A DNA stretch of 64,000 nt from an uncultured Prevotellaceae bacterium (GTDB lineage: Bacteria; Bacteroidota; Bacteroidia; Bacteroidales; Bacteroidaceae): contig CADCET010000007.1 in NCBI GenBank assembly GCA_902800495.1, forward strand, positions 1 through 64,000, in the 5' to 3' direction. Both the position numbers and the translations under genes were made by a program. Below, piece by piece: positions 9,601 through 16,745 of this stretch. How positions within the stretch are numbered: position 1 is the first letter of the stretch; every line of letters starts with the position of its first letter. Under the pieces are notes generated by a model. It was not told the origin of the DNA. It saw nothing but the letters and a program-made list of their open reading frames with translations, and did no database searches.

Positions 9601-11309
9601 GGCGTCAGGATGTTGGTACCCACGGCACCGATGTATTCGGTAAGACTCATCACGAGTTCCTCGCGGATAGGGTCGATGGCAGGGTTTGTGACCTGTGCAA
9701 ACTGCTGACGGAAGTAGTTGAACAGCACCTGCGGACGGTCAGAAATGACAGCCAGCGGGGTGTCGTTACCCATCGCAGCTACAGGCTCCTGACCTGCTGT
9801 AGCCATCGGGATGATGGTCTTGTCAATATCCTCCTGACCGAATCCGAAGGTCACCAGCTTAGCGTTGAGGTCGCTTACGCCGTTGTCCACATGACGGCCA
9901 CTCTTCAGCTTTTCTAACTGTACGCGGTTCTCGTTCAGCCACTCACGGTAAGGATGGGCCTTAGCCAGCTTCTCCTTAATCTCGCCGTCGTAGTAAATCT
10001 TGCCTTCCTGAGTATCAATCAGCAGAATCTTTCCTGGCTGCAGGCGACCCTTTGATACCACGTCGCCGGGCTCAAAGTCCATGACGCCAACCTCAGAGGC
10101 TACCACCATCATACCTTGCTTGGTGATGGTGTAGCGGCTGGGGCGCAAACCGTTGCGGTCCAACATACCGCCTGCGTAGCGACCATCGCTAAACAGCAGT
10201 GCGGCAGGACCGTCCCACGGCTCCATCAGGATAGAGTGATATTCGTAGAAGGCTTTCAAATCTTCTGAAATAGGATTTTTATCGTTAAAGCTCTCGGGCA
10301 CCAGAATGGCCATGGCCTGTGGCAACGAGAGTCCGCTCATCATCAGGAACTCGAATACATTGTCGAGTGAAGCAGAGTCGCTCATGCCGTCCTGCACAAT
10401 CGGGCGCAGTTCCTTGATGTCGCCCAGCGCCTCACTGCTCAGCACACTCTCTCTTGCCTTCATCCAGCCGCGGTTACCACGAATGGTGTTTATTTCTCCG
10501 TTGTGGGCTAACAAGCGGAAGGGCTGGGCCAGTTTCCATTTAGGGAATGTGTTTGTGCTGAAACGGGAATGTACCAGCGCCAGTCCGCTTGTAAAATAGT
10601 CGTTCGACAAATCAGGGAAATACCGCCTAAGCTGTCCGCTGGTCAGCATGCCCTTGTAGATAATATTCTTTGAGGAAAGAGAACAGATGTAGAAGTCGGA
10701 CTCTCCCCCCTGCCCCTCTCTGCCAGAGAGGGGAGTAGATAGCTTGGCTACCCTGTTCTCGATTCTCTTCCTTACAATATATAATGTACGCTCGAAGGCT
10801 TTTTCTTCTTCGACAGGGTTGTAATCACTCCCCTCGCCCTTTGGAGAGGGGCCGGGGGTGAGGCTTCTCTTCACGAATATCTGCTTGATATCCGGCTCCA
10901 CCTCGCGGGCAGCCACACCCAGCACCTCGGGGTTGGTGGGCACCGTGCGCAGATGCATCAGCTGCAAGCCCTCGCGCTCAATCTCCTCGATCATCACGCT
11001 CAGAATCTCCTGCTGGGCCTTCTCGTCCTTAGGCAGGAACACCAAACCAGTACCGTACTTACCCTTTTCCGGCACGGGAATACCCTGTAACAAAATAAAC
11101 TCGTGGGGTATCTGTACCATGATACCCGCACCATCACCGGTCTTGTCGCGTGTCTCGGCGCCACGGTGTTCCATGTTCTCAAGCACCTTCAGTGCATTGT
11201 CAACCAGTTCATGACTCTTACCGCCATGAATGTTCACCACCATGCCCACGCCGCAGGCATCATGCTCATAGCTGGGCTGATAAAGTCCTTGAAATTTGCA
11301 ATCCAACAT
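6681..11309 (-). CDS. gltB: Glutamate synthase large (alpha) subunit
   Basis: GltB converts 2-oxoglutarate and glutamine to two glutamates. The 1542-residue protein has the class II amidotransferase nucleophile in HDACGVGMV (Cys19 after propeptide removal), the FMN-binding synthase domain, the 3Fe-4S motif MMRKCNTNTCPMGVATQ, and the C-terminal GXGXG helix domain (GGRVVVLGKTGRNFAAGMSG). Four hairpin repeats are read in frame: SLTPGPSPKGEGS and STPLSGREGQGGES flank a native stretch (FERTLYIVRKRIENRV), and AHPQPLPKGGEPDY and EDPSLGEGMGWAF flank another. They all lie in surface-like variable segments. The start at 11307-11309 is supported by a promoter about 52 bases upstream. Confidence 0.97.
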   Translation of the reverse strand: MLDCKFQGLYQPSYEHDACGVGMVVNIHGGKSHELVDNALKVLENMEHRGAETRDKTGDGAGIMVQIPHEFILLQGIPVPEKGKYGTGLVFLPKDEKAQQEILSVMIEEIEREGLQLMHLRTVPTNPEVLGVAAREVEPDIKQIFVKRSLTPGPSPKGEGSDYNPVEEEKAFERTLYIVRKRIENRVAKLSTPLSGREGQGGESDFYICSLSSKNIIYKGMLTSGQLRRYFPDLSNDYFTSGLALVHSRFSTNTFPKWKLAQPFRLLAHNGEINTIRGNRGWMKARESVLSSEALGDIKELRPIVQDGMSDSASLDNVFEFLMMSGLSLPQAMAILVPESFNDKNPISEDLKAFYEYHSILMEPWDGPAALLFSDGRYAGGMLDRNGLRPSRYTITKQGMMVVASEVGVMDFEPGDVVSKGRLQPGKILLIDTQEGKIYYDGEIKEKLAKAHPYREWLNENRVQLEKLKSGRHVDNGVSDLNAKLVTFGFGQEDIDKTIIPMATAGQEPVAAMGNDTPLAVISDRPQVLFNYFRQQFAQVTNPAIDPIREELVMSLTEYIGAVGTNILTPDASNCKMVRLPQPVLTNTQLDILCNIRYKGFKTIKLPMTFKAHPQPLPKGGEPDYTQAGEDLRTALDKLCKDAENAVDDGYNYIILTDKVSEDPSLGEGMGWAFIPSLLAVSAVHHYLISVGKRVQTALIVESGEIREVMHAALLLGYGASALCPYMTFAVLDDLVKKHKIQEEYATAEKNYIKAVDKGLKKIMSKMGISTIRSYRGAKIFESIGLSEDLLRRYFGTEVSTIGGVGLKEIARDAIALHEAAKEQTLLQNQGQFAWRKDGIKHAWNPETIAKLQLATRQGNYDKFKQWSKLVDEKESPIFIRDFFGFKKAAKPTPIDEVESVESIVKHFVTGAMSFGALSIEAHEALALAMNKLGARSNTGEGGEDNARYHSEVDGVSLSSKTKQIASGRFGVTAEYLVNAEEIQIKVAQGAKPGEGGQLPGFKVNEIIAKTRNAIPGISLISPPPHHDIYSIEDLAQLIFDLKNINPTAAVSVKLVAESGVGTIAAGVAKAKADLIVISGAEGGTGASPASSMRFAGISPEIGLAETQQTLVMNGLRNQVRLQTDGQLKTAKDVIIMAMLGADEFSFGTLPLIVLGCVMMRKCNTNTCPMGVATQNPELRKHFEGRAEYVVNFFTFLAEQVREYLAEIGVKSLKEIIGRTELIEVNTENATDKQKTIDFARLLHKPETDKALYWDRGAYTKVSGVKDEEIIRAAQKAIVGGEEVTLDYAIKNTDRAVGTMLSGAIAQKYGEAGLPDGTIKIKFKGSAGQSFGAFAVRGLDLRLEGETNDYFGKGLSGGRISILPPARRSDEFKAEENIIAGNTGLYGATSGELYINGKVGERFGVRNSGAIAVIEGAGDHCCEYMTGGRVVVLGKTGRNFAAGMSGGVAYVYDPDHTFDYFCNMDMVELSLVEDSVSRKELLELIRQHYLHTGSALAGRMLDDWHRYIEDFIQVVPIEYKRVLEEEKMKKLHEKIADIQRDY
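9289..9326 (+). repeat. REP-like hairpin in gltB (third from the right)
   Basis: AAAGCCCACCCCATC is followed by the stem CCCCTCCC-CAA-GGGAGGGG. It is inverted relative to the unit at 9442-9479 and is translated as EDPSLGEGMGWAF. Confidence 0.8.
9442..9479 (-). repeat. REP-like hairpin in gltB (inverted partner)
   Basis: Read on the minus strand: AAAGCCCACCCCCAAC then CCCTCCC-CAA-GGGAGGGG and AGCC. It is translated as AHPQPLPKGGEP. The 115 bases between it and 9326 encode native GltB sequence. Confidence 0.8.
10699..10740 (+). repeat. REP-like hairpin in gltB
   Basis: GACTCTCCCCCCTG precedes the stem CCCCTCTCTG-CC-AGAGAGGGG and AGTAGAT. It is translated antisense as STPLSGREGQGGES. Confidence 0.8.
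10827..10865 (-). repeat. REP-like hairpin in gltB, 39-bp type
   Basis: On the minus strand this is AGCCTCACCCCCGGC followed by the CCCCTCTCC and GGCGAGGGG stem and AGT. It matches units in the UDG and asnB genes and is read as SLTPGPSPKGEGS, exactly 13 codons. Confidence 0.85.
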
Positions 11310-11361
11310 ATTATCCTTACTATTTATTTACTATTTTTTGCACGTTGTTTCTTTTCGGCTG

Positions 11362-11393
11362 CAAAGGTAATGCAGATTGTCAAAATACACAAA
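11362..11393 (-). promoter_or_regulatory. Promoter of gltB-gltD
   Basis: On the minus strand TTTG (11390-11393), a 20-base spacer and TACCTTTG (11362-11369) match both elements of the Bacteroidota promoter. The gltB start lies 52 bases downstream. Confidence 0.75.
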
Positions 11394-11752
11394 CTTTTGC
11401 TTTCACTTTTATTCTAATATTATTTAACAACTAACATTTTGGTTGTATTTTACGATTATTACTTTCATTTTGACAACCATTCATCGCGAGTTAAGCCTTA
11501 TTGCTTACACTTTGTAATTTTCCTCTTGTTGAGTAACCTTCAAACTATAAATTATAACATCATCACTTTACTACGCTCTCATGATGTCACACAGCCGCAT
11601 TTTGACGATATGCTACATTTTATCAGCCTTTACAGCTAAAATGTTAGCAAAACGTCACAATAAATCATGTTTATGTTTACAAAATGTCATTCCAATGCTT
11701 TTTTAACACTCAAAAAGTCATTGCTTCAGATGTTTTTTTATGCGAAATGTAT
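11394..11752. other. Divergent gltB/pyrG intergenic region
   Basis: This AT-rich stretch separates the two divergent promoters. I looked for an operator shared by both sides and for a riboswitch-like fold and saw neither; a short open frame (11439-11639) has no recognisable features. Confidence 0.5.
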
Positions 11753-11760
11753 TACTTTTG
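11753..11760 (+). promoter_or_regulatory. -7 box of the pyrG operon
   Basis: TACTTTTG fits TAnnTTTG and lies 28 bases before the pyrG start. No clear -33 TTTG is found at the usual spacing. Confidence 0.5.
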
Positions 11761-11788
11761 CGGTCGATTTTAGAAAGGTGAAAAGAAT

Positions 11789-13453
11789 ATGGATACTAAA
11801 TACATTTTCGTGACGGGCGGTGTCGTTTCATCGTTAGGCAAGGGCATCATCTCCGCCTCCATCGGTAAGCTGTTACAGGCGCGCGGCTTCAAAGTCACTA
11901 TCCAGAAGTTCGACCCGTATATCAACATCGACCCAGGGACACTAAACCCCTACGAGCACGGTGAGTGCTACGTGACGGAAGACGGTTTTGAAACCGATCT
12001 CGACTTAGGACATTATGAAAGGTTCACGGGCATACGCACGACGCGCAACAACTCGATAACCACTGGCCGCATCTACAAGACTGTCATCGACCGTGAGCGC
12101 CACGGCGACTATTTAGGCAAGACGATTCAGGTGGTGCCGCACATCACGGACGAGATCAAGCGAAGGATGCTGAGGGAAGCCCCCCTTTCGTCCCCCGAGG
12201 GGGACACTATAGTTTCTGCGCTCAAAACAAATGAAGCCCCCTCGGGGGCAGTAGGGGGGGCTTTCGACTTTGTCATCACCGAAGTCGGCGGCACCATCGG
12301 CGACATCGAGAGCGCGCCGTTCATGGAGGCTATCCGCCAGTTGCGCTGGCAGTTGGGCCGTAATGCCGTTTGCGTCCACCTGACGTATGTGCCTTACCTG
12401 AAGGCTGCCGACGAGCTGAAGACAAAGCCTACACAGCACTCGGTAAAGGAATTGCAGGGAATGGGCATCCAGCCCGACATTCTCGTGCTACGCACGGAAC
12501 GTCACCTCGATGATGGTATGCGCATGAAGGTTGCTTCGTTCTGCAACGTCGATCTGGAGTGCGTCGTGCAGAGCGAGGATATGCCGAGTATCTACGAAGT
12601 GCCCGTGAGCATGCAGAAACAGGGGCTTGACGCCGCCATCCTGCGCAAGATCGGCATCCCCGTGGGTGAAACCCCGGCAATGAAACCGTGGCACGACTTC
12701 CTCGACAAACAACGCAATGCCAAGCGCGAGGTACACATCGGACTCGTCGGCAAGTATGACCTGCAGGATGCTTACAAGAGCATCCGCGAGAGCCTCAACC
12801 TCGCCGGCATCTATAATGACGTGAAAGTCCGTCTGCACTTTGTGAACAGTCAGGAGCTGACGACGGAAAACGTCGCCACACAACTGGAGGGTATGGCGGG
12901 CATCGTCATCTGTCCAGGCTTCGGTCAGCGTGGCATCGAGGGCAAAATCATTGCTGCCGAATACACCCGCACCCACAACATTCCCACCTTCGGCATCTGT
13001 CTGGGTATGCAGATGATGGTCATAGAGTTCGCCCGCAACGTGTTGGGCTATAAGGATGCCAATAGTGCCGAGATGGACGATAAGACACCACATAATGTCA
13101 TTGACATGATGGAGGAACAGAAGACCATCACACAAATGGGTGGCACCATGCGACTGGGTGCATACGATTGTGAACTGCGAGAAGGCAGTCGTACAGCGGA
13201 GGCCTACGGAAAAGCTACGAGCATCCGCGAGAGACACCGCCATCGTTACGAGTTCAACAACGCCTATAAAGAGGAATATGAGCTGGCTGGCATGAAGTGC
13301 GTAGGCATTAACCCTGCCGCCGACCTCGTAGAGATTGTCGAGATACCAGAAAAGCGCTGGTACATCGGCACGCAGTTCCACCCCGAATACTCATCGACCG
13401 TGCTCCACCCGCATCCTCTGTTTATGAGTTTCATTGAAACAATTAAACATTAA
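11789..13453 (+). CDS. pyrG: CTP synthase
   Basis: PyrG makes CTP from UTP, ATP and glutamine. The 554-residue protein shows FVTGGVVSSLGKGIISASIG at the N terminus, the class I amidotransferase nucleophile in FGICLGMQ and the His/Glu pair in QFHPEYSS near the end. Residues about 130-159 (APLSSPEGDTIV...NEAPSGAVGGAF) come from a two-hairpin repeat inserted just before the conserved DFVITEVGGTIGDIES, a position in the synthase domain where insertions could matter. The last codons and the stop lie in an AT-rich linker repeat. First gene of the pyrG, purF-like, amt, asnB run. Confidence 0.97.
   Translation: MDTKYIFVTGGVVSSLGKGIISASIGKLLQARGFKVTIQKFDPYINIDPGTLNPYEHGECYVTEDGFETDLDLGHYERFTGIRTTRNNSITTGRIYKTVIDRERHGDYLGKTIQVVPHITDEIKRRMLREAPLSSPEGDTIVSALKTNEAPSGAVGGAFDFVITEVGGTIGDIESAPFMEAIRQLRWQLGRNAVCVHLTYVPYLKAADELKTKPTQHSVKELQGMGIQPDILVLRTERHLDDGMRMKVASFCNVDLECVVQSEDMPSIYEVPVSMQKQGLDAAILRKIGIPVGETPAMKPWHDFLDKQRNAKREVHIGLVGKYDLQDAYKSIRESLNLAGIYNDVKVRLHFVNSQELTTENVATQLEGMAGIVICPGFGQRGIEGKIIAAEYTRTHNIPTFGICLGMQMMVIEFARNVLGYKDANSAEMDDKTPHNVIDMMEEQKTITQMGGTMRLGAYDCELREGSRTAEAYGKATSIRERHRHRYEFNNAYKEEYELAGMKCVGINPAADLVEIVEIPEKRWYIGTQFHPEYSSTVLHPHPLFMSFIETIKH
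12176..12264. repeat. Paired REP-like hairpins (type D) inside pyrG
   Basis: GAAGCCCCCCTTTCG and TCCCCCGAGGGGGA form one end; GCCCCCTCGGGGGC followed by AGTAGGGGGGGCTTTC forms the other, inverted. The same pair occurs at 63047-63132 with a different middle. Confidence 0.85.
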
Positions 13454-13472
13454 ACATTAAAGATTAAACATT
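13441..13472. repeat. AT-rich linker repeat between pyrG and the purF-like gene
   Basis: The junction consists of ATTAAACATTAAA-type units, the same as in the gltB-gltD junction. The pyrG stop codon and the base before the next ATG both lie in it. Confidence 0.75.
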
Positions 13473-13473
13473 A

Positions 13474-15306
13474 ATGGAGCAATTAAAGCATGAATGTGGT
13501 GTGGCGATGATTCGCCTGTTGAAACCGCTGTCGTATTACGAAAAGAAATACGGCACCTGGGCCTACGGCTTCAACAAACTCTATCTGATGATGGAGAAGC
13601 AGCACAACCGCGGTCAGGAGGGAGCAGGTATCGCCTCGGTGAGTCTCGGAAACAAGCCCGGAACGGAGTATATGTTCCGTGAAAAGGCTGAGGGCAAGGA
13701 TGCCATCACGGAGATTTTCAGTCGTGTGACGGAGGAGATGAAGGGTGAGCTGTTGATGGGTCACCTGCGCTATTCGACGACTGGCAAAAGCGGACTGACG
13801 TTCGTTCATCCATTCTTGCGCCGTAACAACTGGCGCGCCAAAAACCTCTGTTTGTGCGGCAACTTTAACATGACCAACATCGACGAGATCTTTGATTTTC
13901 TGACAGCCCAAGGGCAATCGCCACGCATCTACGGCGACTCCTACATCACACTCGAACTGATGGGCCACCGTCTGGACCGCGAGGTGGAGCGACTGTTCGT
14001 GGAGGCGAAAAACAAAGGACTCGAGGGCACAGACATCACCAACTACATTGACGACCACGTGGAAATGGCCAACGTGCTGCGCACAACCATGCAGCATTAC
14101 GACGGCGGCTACGTGATGTGCGGACTGACCGGTAGCGGCGAGATGTTCTCCGTGCGCGACCCCTGGGGCATCCGTCCGGCATTCTGGTATCAAGATGACG
14201 AAATTATTGCCGTGGCCAGCGAGCGCCCCGTGTTGCAGACAACCTTCGACCTTCAGGCCGAGGACATCCGTGAGTTGAAGCCCGGTCAGGCCATCATAGT
14301 ACATAAGAATGGCGAAAGCAAACTTGAGCAGATCATGCCCGCCCAACAGCTGTCAGCCTGCTCCTTCGAACGCATCTATTTCAGCCGTGGTTCCGATTGC
14401 GATATTTATCAGGAGCGCAAACGACTCGGCGAACAGCTGACGCCAGCCATCCTGAATGCTATTGACAACGACATCGACAACACCGTTTTTTCATATATCC
14501 CCAACACCGCCGAAGTTGCTTACTACGGCATGACTGACGGTTTCCGGCAGCAAGGCTATAACGTCCGCACGGAGAAGGTAGTATGGAAAGACATCAAGAT
14601 GCGCACCTTCATTGCCGACAACTCTGAACGCAACGATCTGGCCGCCCACGTCTACGATATCAGCTACGGCTCGTTAAAACCCTACAAGGATAACCTCGTG
14701 ATTATCGACGACTCCATCGTACGCGGTACGACCTTGAAGGAGAGCATCTTCAAGATTCTCGACCGTCTGCACCCCAAAAAGATTGTGATGGTGAGCAGTT
14801 CGCCGCAGATTCGCTATCCAGACTACTACGGCATCGACATGGCACGTTTAGAGGAGTTCTGTGCCTTTCGCGCCACGATGGCGCTGATAGAGGAGCGCGG
14901 CCTGTGGCAGCTGGTGAATGAGACGTACAGGAAATGCAAGGCCTCCCCAAGCCCCTCCGAAGGAGGGGATGTTCAGATACCTACGAAGGCTGATCCAAGT
15001 AACCAAACACCCCCTCCTTCGGAGGGGCTTGGGGAGGCTTTCAACTATGTTCGTGCGATCTACGCCCCGTTCACGGTCGACGAGATCAACGCGAAAATTG
15101 TCGAGATGTTGCGTCCTACGAACATGCAGGCACCCATTGAACTGGTTTTCCAGAGCATCGAAGGCCTGCACGAAGCCTGCCCCAACCACCCAGGCGACTG
15201 GTATTTTACGGGACACTACCCCACCCCCGGCGGCACACGGCTGTGTAACCAGGCTTTCGTCAATTATGTTGATCAGAAGGTATTCAAAAATAGTGACGGA
15301 TTATAA
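13474..15306 (+). CDS. PurF-like glutamine amidophosphoribosyltransferase paralogue
   Basis: The family transfers the amide of glutamine to PRPP. The 610-residue protein has a class II amidotransferase domain with HECGVAM (Cys8) and EGAGIASV, then a phosphoribosyltransferase domain with the PRPP loop VIIDDSIVRGTTL near residue 410. Canonical PurF is about 470-510 residues; the extra length is partly an expanded N-terminal region and partly residues about 489-523 encoded by a type A hairpin pair. Its place between pyrG and amt suggests a second, nitrogen-linked PurF-like enzyme as seen in other Bacteroidales; I cannot tell whether it is the only PurF of this genome. Confidence 0.88.
   Translation: MEQLKHECGVAMIRLLKPLSYYEKKYGTWAYGFNKLYLMMEKQHNRGQEGAGIASVSLGNKPGTEYMFREKAEGKDAITEIFSRVTEEMKGELLMGHLRYSTTGKSGLTFVHPFLRRNNWRAKNLCLCGNFNMTNIDEIFDFLTAQGQSPRIYGDSYITLELMGHRLDREVERLFVEAKNKGLEGTDITNYIDDHVEMANVLRTTMQHYDGGYVMCGLTGSGEMFSVRDPWGIRPAFWYQDDEIIAVASERPVLQTTFDLQAEDIRELKPGQAIIVHKNGESKLEQIMPAQQLSACSFERIYFSRGSDCDIYQERKRLGEQLTPAILNAIDNDIDNTVFSYIPNTAEVAYYGMTDGFRQQGYNVRTEKVVWKDIKMRTFIADNSERNDLAAHVYDISYGSLKPYKDNLVIIDDSIVRGTTLKESIFKILDRLHPKKIVMVSSSPQIRYPDYYGIDMARLEEFCAFRATMALIEERGLWQLVNETYRKCKASPSPSEGGDVQIPTKADPSNQTPPPSEGLGEAFNYVRAIYAPFTVDEINAKIVEMLRPTNMQAPIELVFQSIEGLHEACPNHPGDWYFTGHYPTPGGTRLCNQAFVNYVDQKVFKNSDGL
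14940..15040. repeat. Paired REP-like hairpins (type A) inside the purF-like gene
   Basis: The left arm GGCCTCCCCAAG plus CCCCTCCGAAGGAGGGG and the right arm (inverse, 15006-15040) match the pair in gltD almost base for base, although the two genes are on opposite strands. It is read as SPSPSEGGDVQI...PPPSEGLGEAF. Confidence 0.9.
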
Positions 15307-15325
15307 GATTTAAAAGCATAAAGGT

Positions 15326-16711
15326 ATGAAGATTAAAAAGAGATGGATAATCCTGATGACGGCAATGACGCTCATTGCCTTTGCAGGACTGGCGGTGGGA
15401 GAGCCGTCGTTTGAGTGTGACTGGTCGGTCATCTCGGCCGCCGACGTGGCATGGCTCATCACGGCCACGATTTTCGTGTTGATGATGACGCCCGGACTGT
15501 CGTTTTTCTATGGTGGTATGGTGGGGGCGAAGAACGTTATCAGCACCATGCTACAGTCGTTCATCGCCATGGGACTGATTTCCGTCCTCTGGGTAGTCGT
15601 CGGTTTCTCGCTATGCTTCGGCGACGACATCGGTGGCGTCATTGGCAATCCGCTGACGTTTCTTATGTTTCATGGTGTAGGTGCAGACGTCTATACTACG
15701 CCTGCAGGTAATATCTTAGGTGGTGCAACGATTCCGTTAGCGCTGTTCGCACTGTTCCAAATGAAGTTCGCTATCATCACACCGTCTCTTATTACGGGGT
15801 CGTTTGCTGAACGTGTCAGGTTCTCGGCGTATATGTTCTTCATGATGTTCTTTTTCTTCATCATCTACTGTCCGCTGGCCCACATGACGTGGCATCCCGA
15901 AGGACTGTTTATGAAGTGGGGTGTCATTGACTTTGCCGGTGGTATTGTCGTGCATGCATCGAGCGGTGTGGCAGCCTTGGCAGGAGCCATCTACTTGGGA
16001 CGCCGCAAAGCGGAGACCCGTAAGAGCGAACCAGCCAACATCCCCTTTGTACTTCTGGGTGCAGCCATGCTGTGGCTCGGTTGGTTTGGCTTCAATGCGG
16101 GTTCTTCGCTCCACGCTGACGGACAAGCCATCAAAGCGTTTCTGAACACCAACACCGCTTCGGCTACAGCCATGATGACATGGATATTCTTCGACTGCCT
16201 GCGTGGACGCAAGCCGTCGGCTATGGGTGCTGCTGTGGGGTGCGTCGTCGGCTTGGTGGCTATCACCCCGTCGGCAGGCTATGTCACTGTGGGGCAGAGC
16301 ATTTTTATTGCCTTCGTCATCACGCTGATTTGTAACGTTGCCGTCTATTGGCGCTCGCACACCAGCATAGACGACGCTCTTGACGTCTTTCCCACGCACG
16401 GAACGGGTGGTATCTTCGGCACGGTACTGACAGGTATCTTCATCCAAGAAGGTCTCATTGCCGGCACATGGGATGGTTTTGTCATCTTCCTCTACCATCT
16501 GCTGGCCATCGCCATCGTGTTTGTCTACACCTTTGCTGCGAGTTGGTTGGGCTACAAACTCATCGACAGCCTCATTCCCATGCGCGTATCAGCCTACAGC
16601 GAGAAGGTCGGCCTCGACTTCTCGCAGCATGACGAGCATTACGGACTGGCGCAGATTGGCGAGCGGGAACTGGCAGAGTATGAAGAACACATCAGAGAGA
16701 AATATAAATAG
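15326..16711 (+). CDS. amt: Ammonium transporter (Amt family)
   Basis: Amt proteins conduct ammonium across the inner membrane as trimers. The 461-residue protein has an N-terminal signal-like segment, then about eleven hydrophobic segments. The twin pore histidines are His210 (VVHASSGVAAL) and His358 (FPTHGTGGIFG); TPGLSFFYGGMV and FGFNAGSSL are also typical. The C-terminal tail (SEKVGLDFSQHDEHYGL) is the region that PII proteins contact in other bacteria, but no glnK gene is present nearby. It starts 19 bases after the purF-like gene, in the same operon. Confidence 0.96.
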   Translation: MKIKKRWIILMTAMTLIAFAGLAVGEPSFECDWSVISAADVAWLITATIFVLMMTPGLSFFYGGMVGAKNVISTMLQSFIAMGLISVLWVVVGFSLCFGDDIGGVIGNPLTFLMFHGVGADVYTTPAGNILGGATIPLALFALFQMKFAIITPSLITGSFAERVRFSAYMFFMMFFFFIIYCPLAHMTWHPEGLFMKWGVIDFAGGIVVHASSGVAALAGAIYLGRRKAETRKSEPANIPFVLLGAAMLWLGWFGFNAGSSLHADGQAIKAFLNTNTASATAMMTWIFFDCLRGRKPSAMGAAVGCVVGLVAITPSAGYVTVGQSIFIAFVITLICNVAVYWRSHTSIDDALDVFPTHGTGGIFGTVLTGIFIQEGLIAGTWDGFVIFLYHLLAIAIVFVYTFAASWLGYKLIDSLIPMRVSAYSEKVGLDFSQHDEHYGLAQIGERELAEYEEHIREKYK

Positions 16712-16745
16712 TAAATTGTAAATCGTCAAATTGTAAATTAAGATT

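Noticed and set aside
12176..12264. The inserted segments as inteins or introns
   Set aside because: They are far too short and have no splice motifs or catalytic residues.
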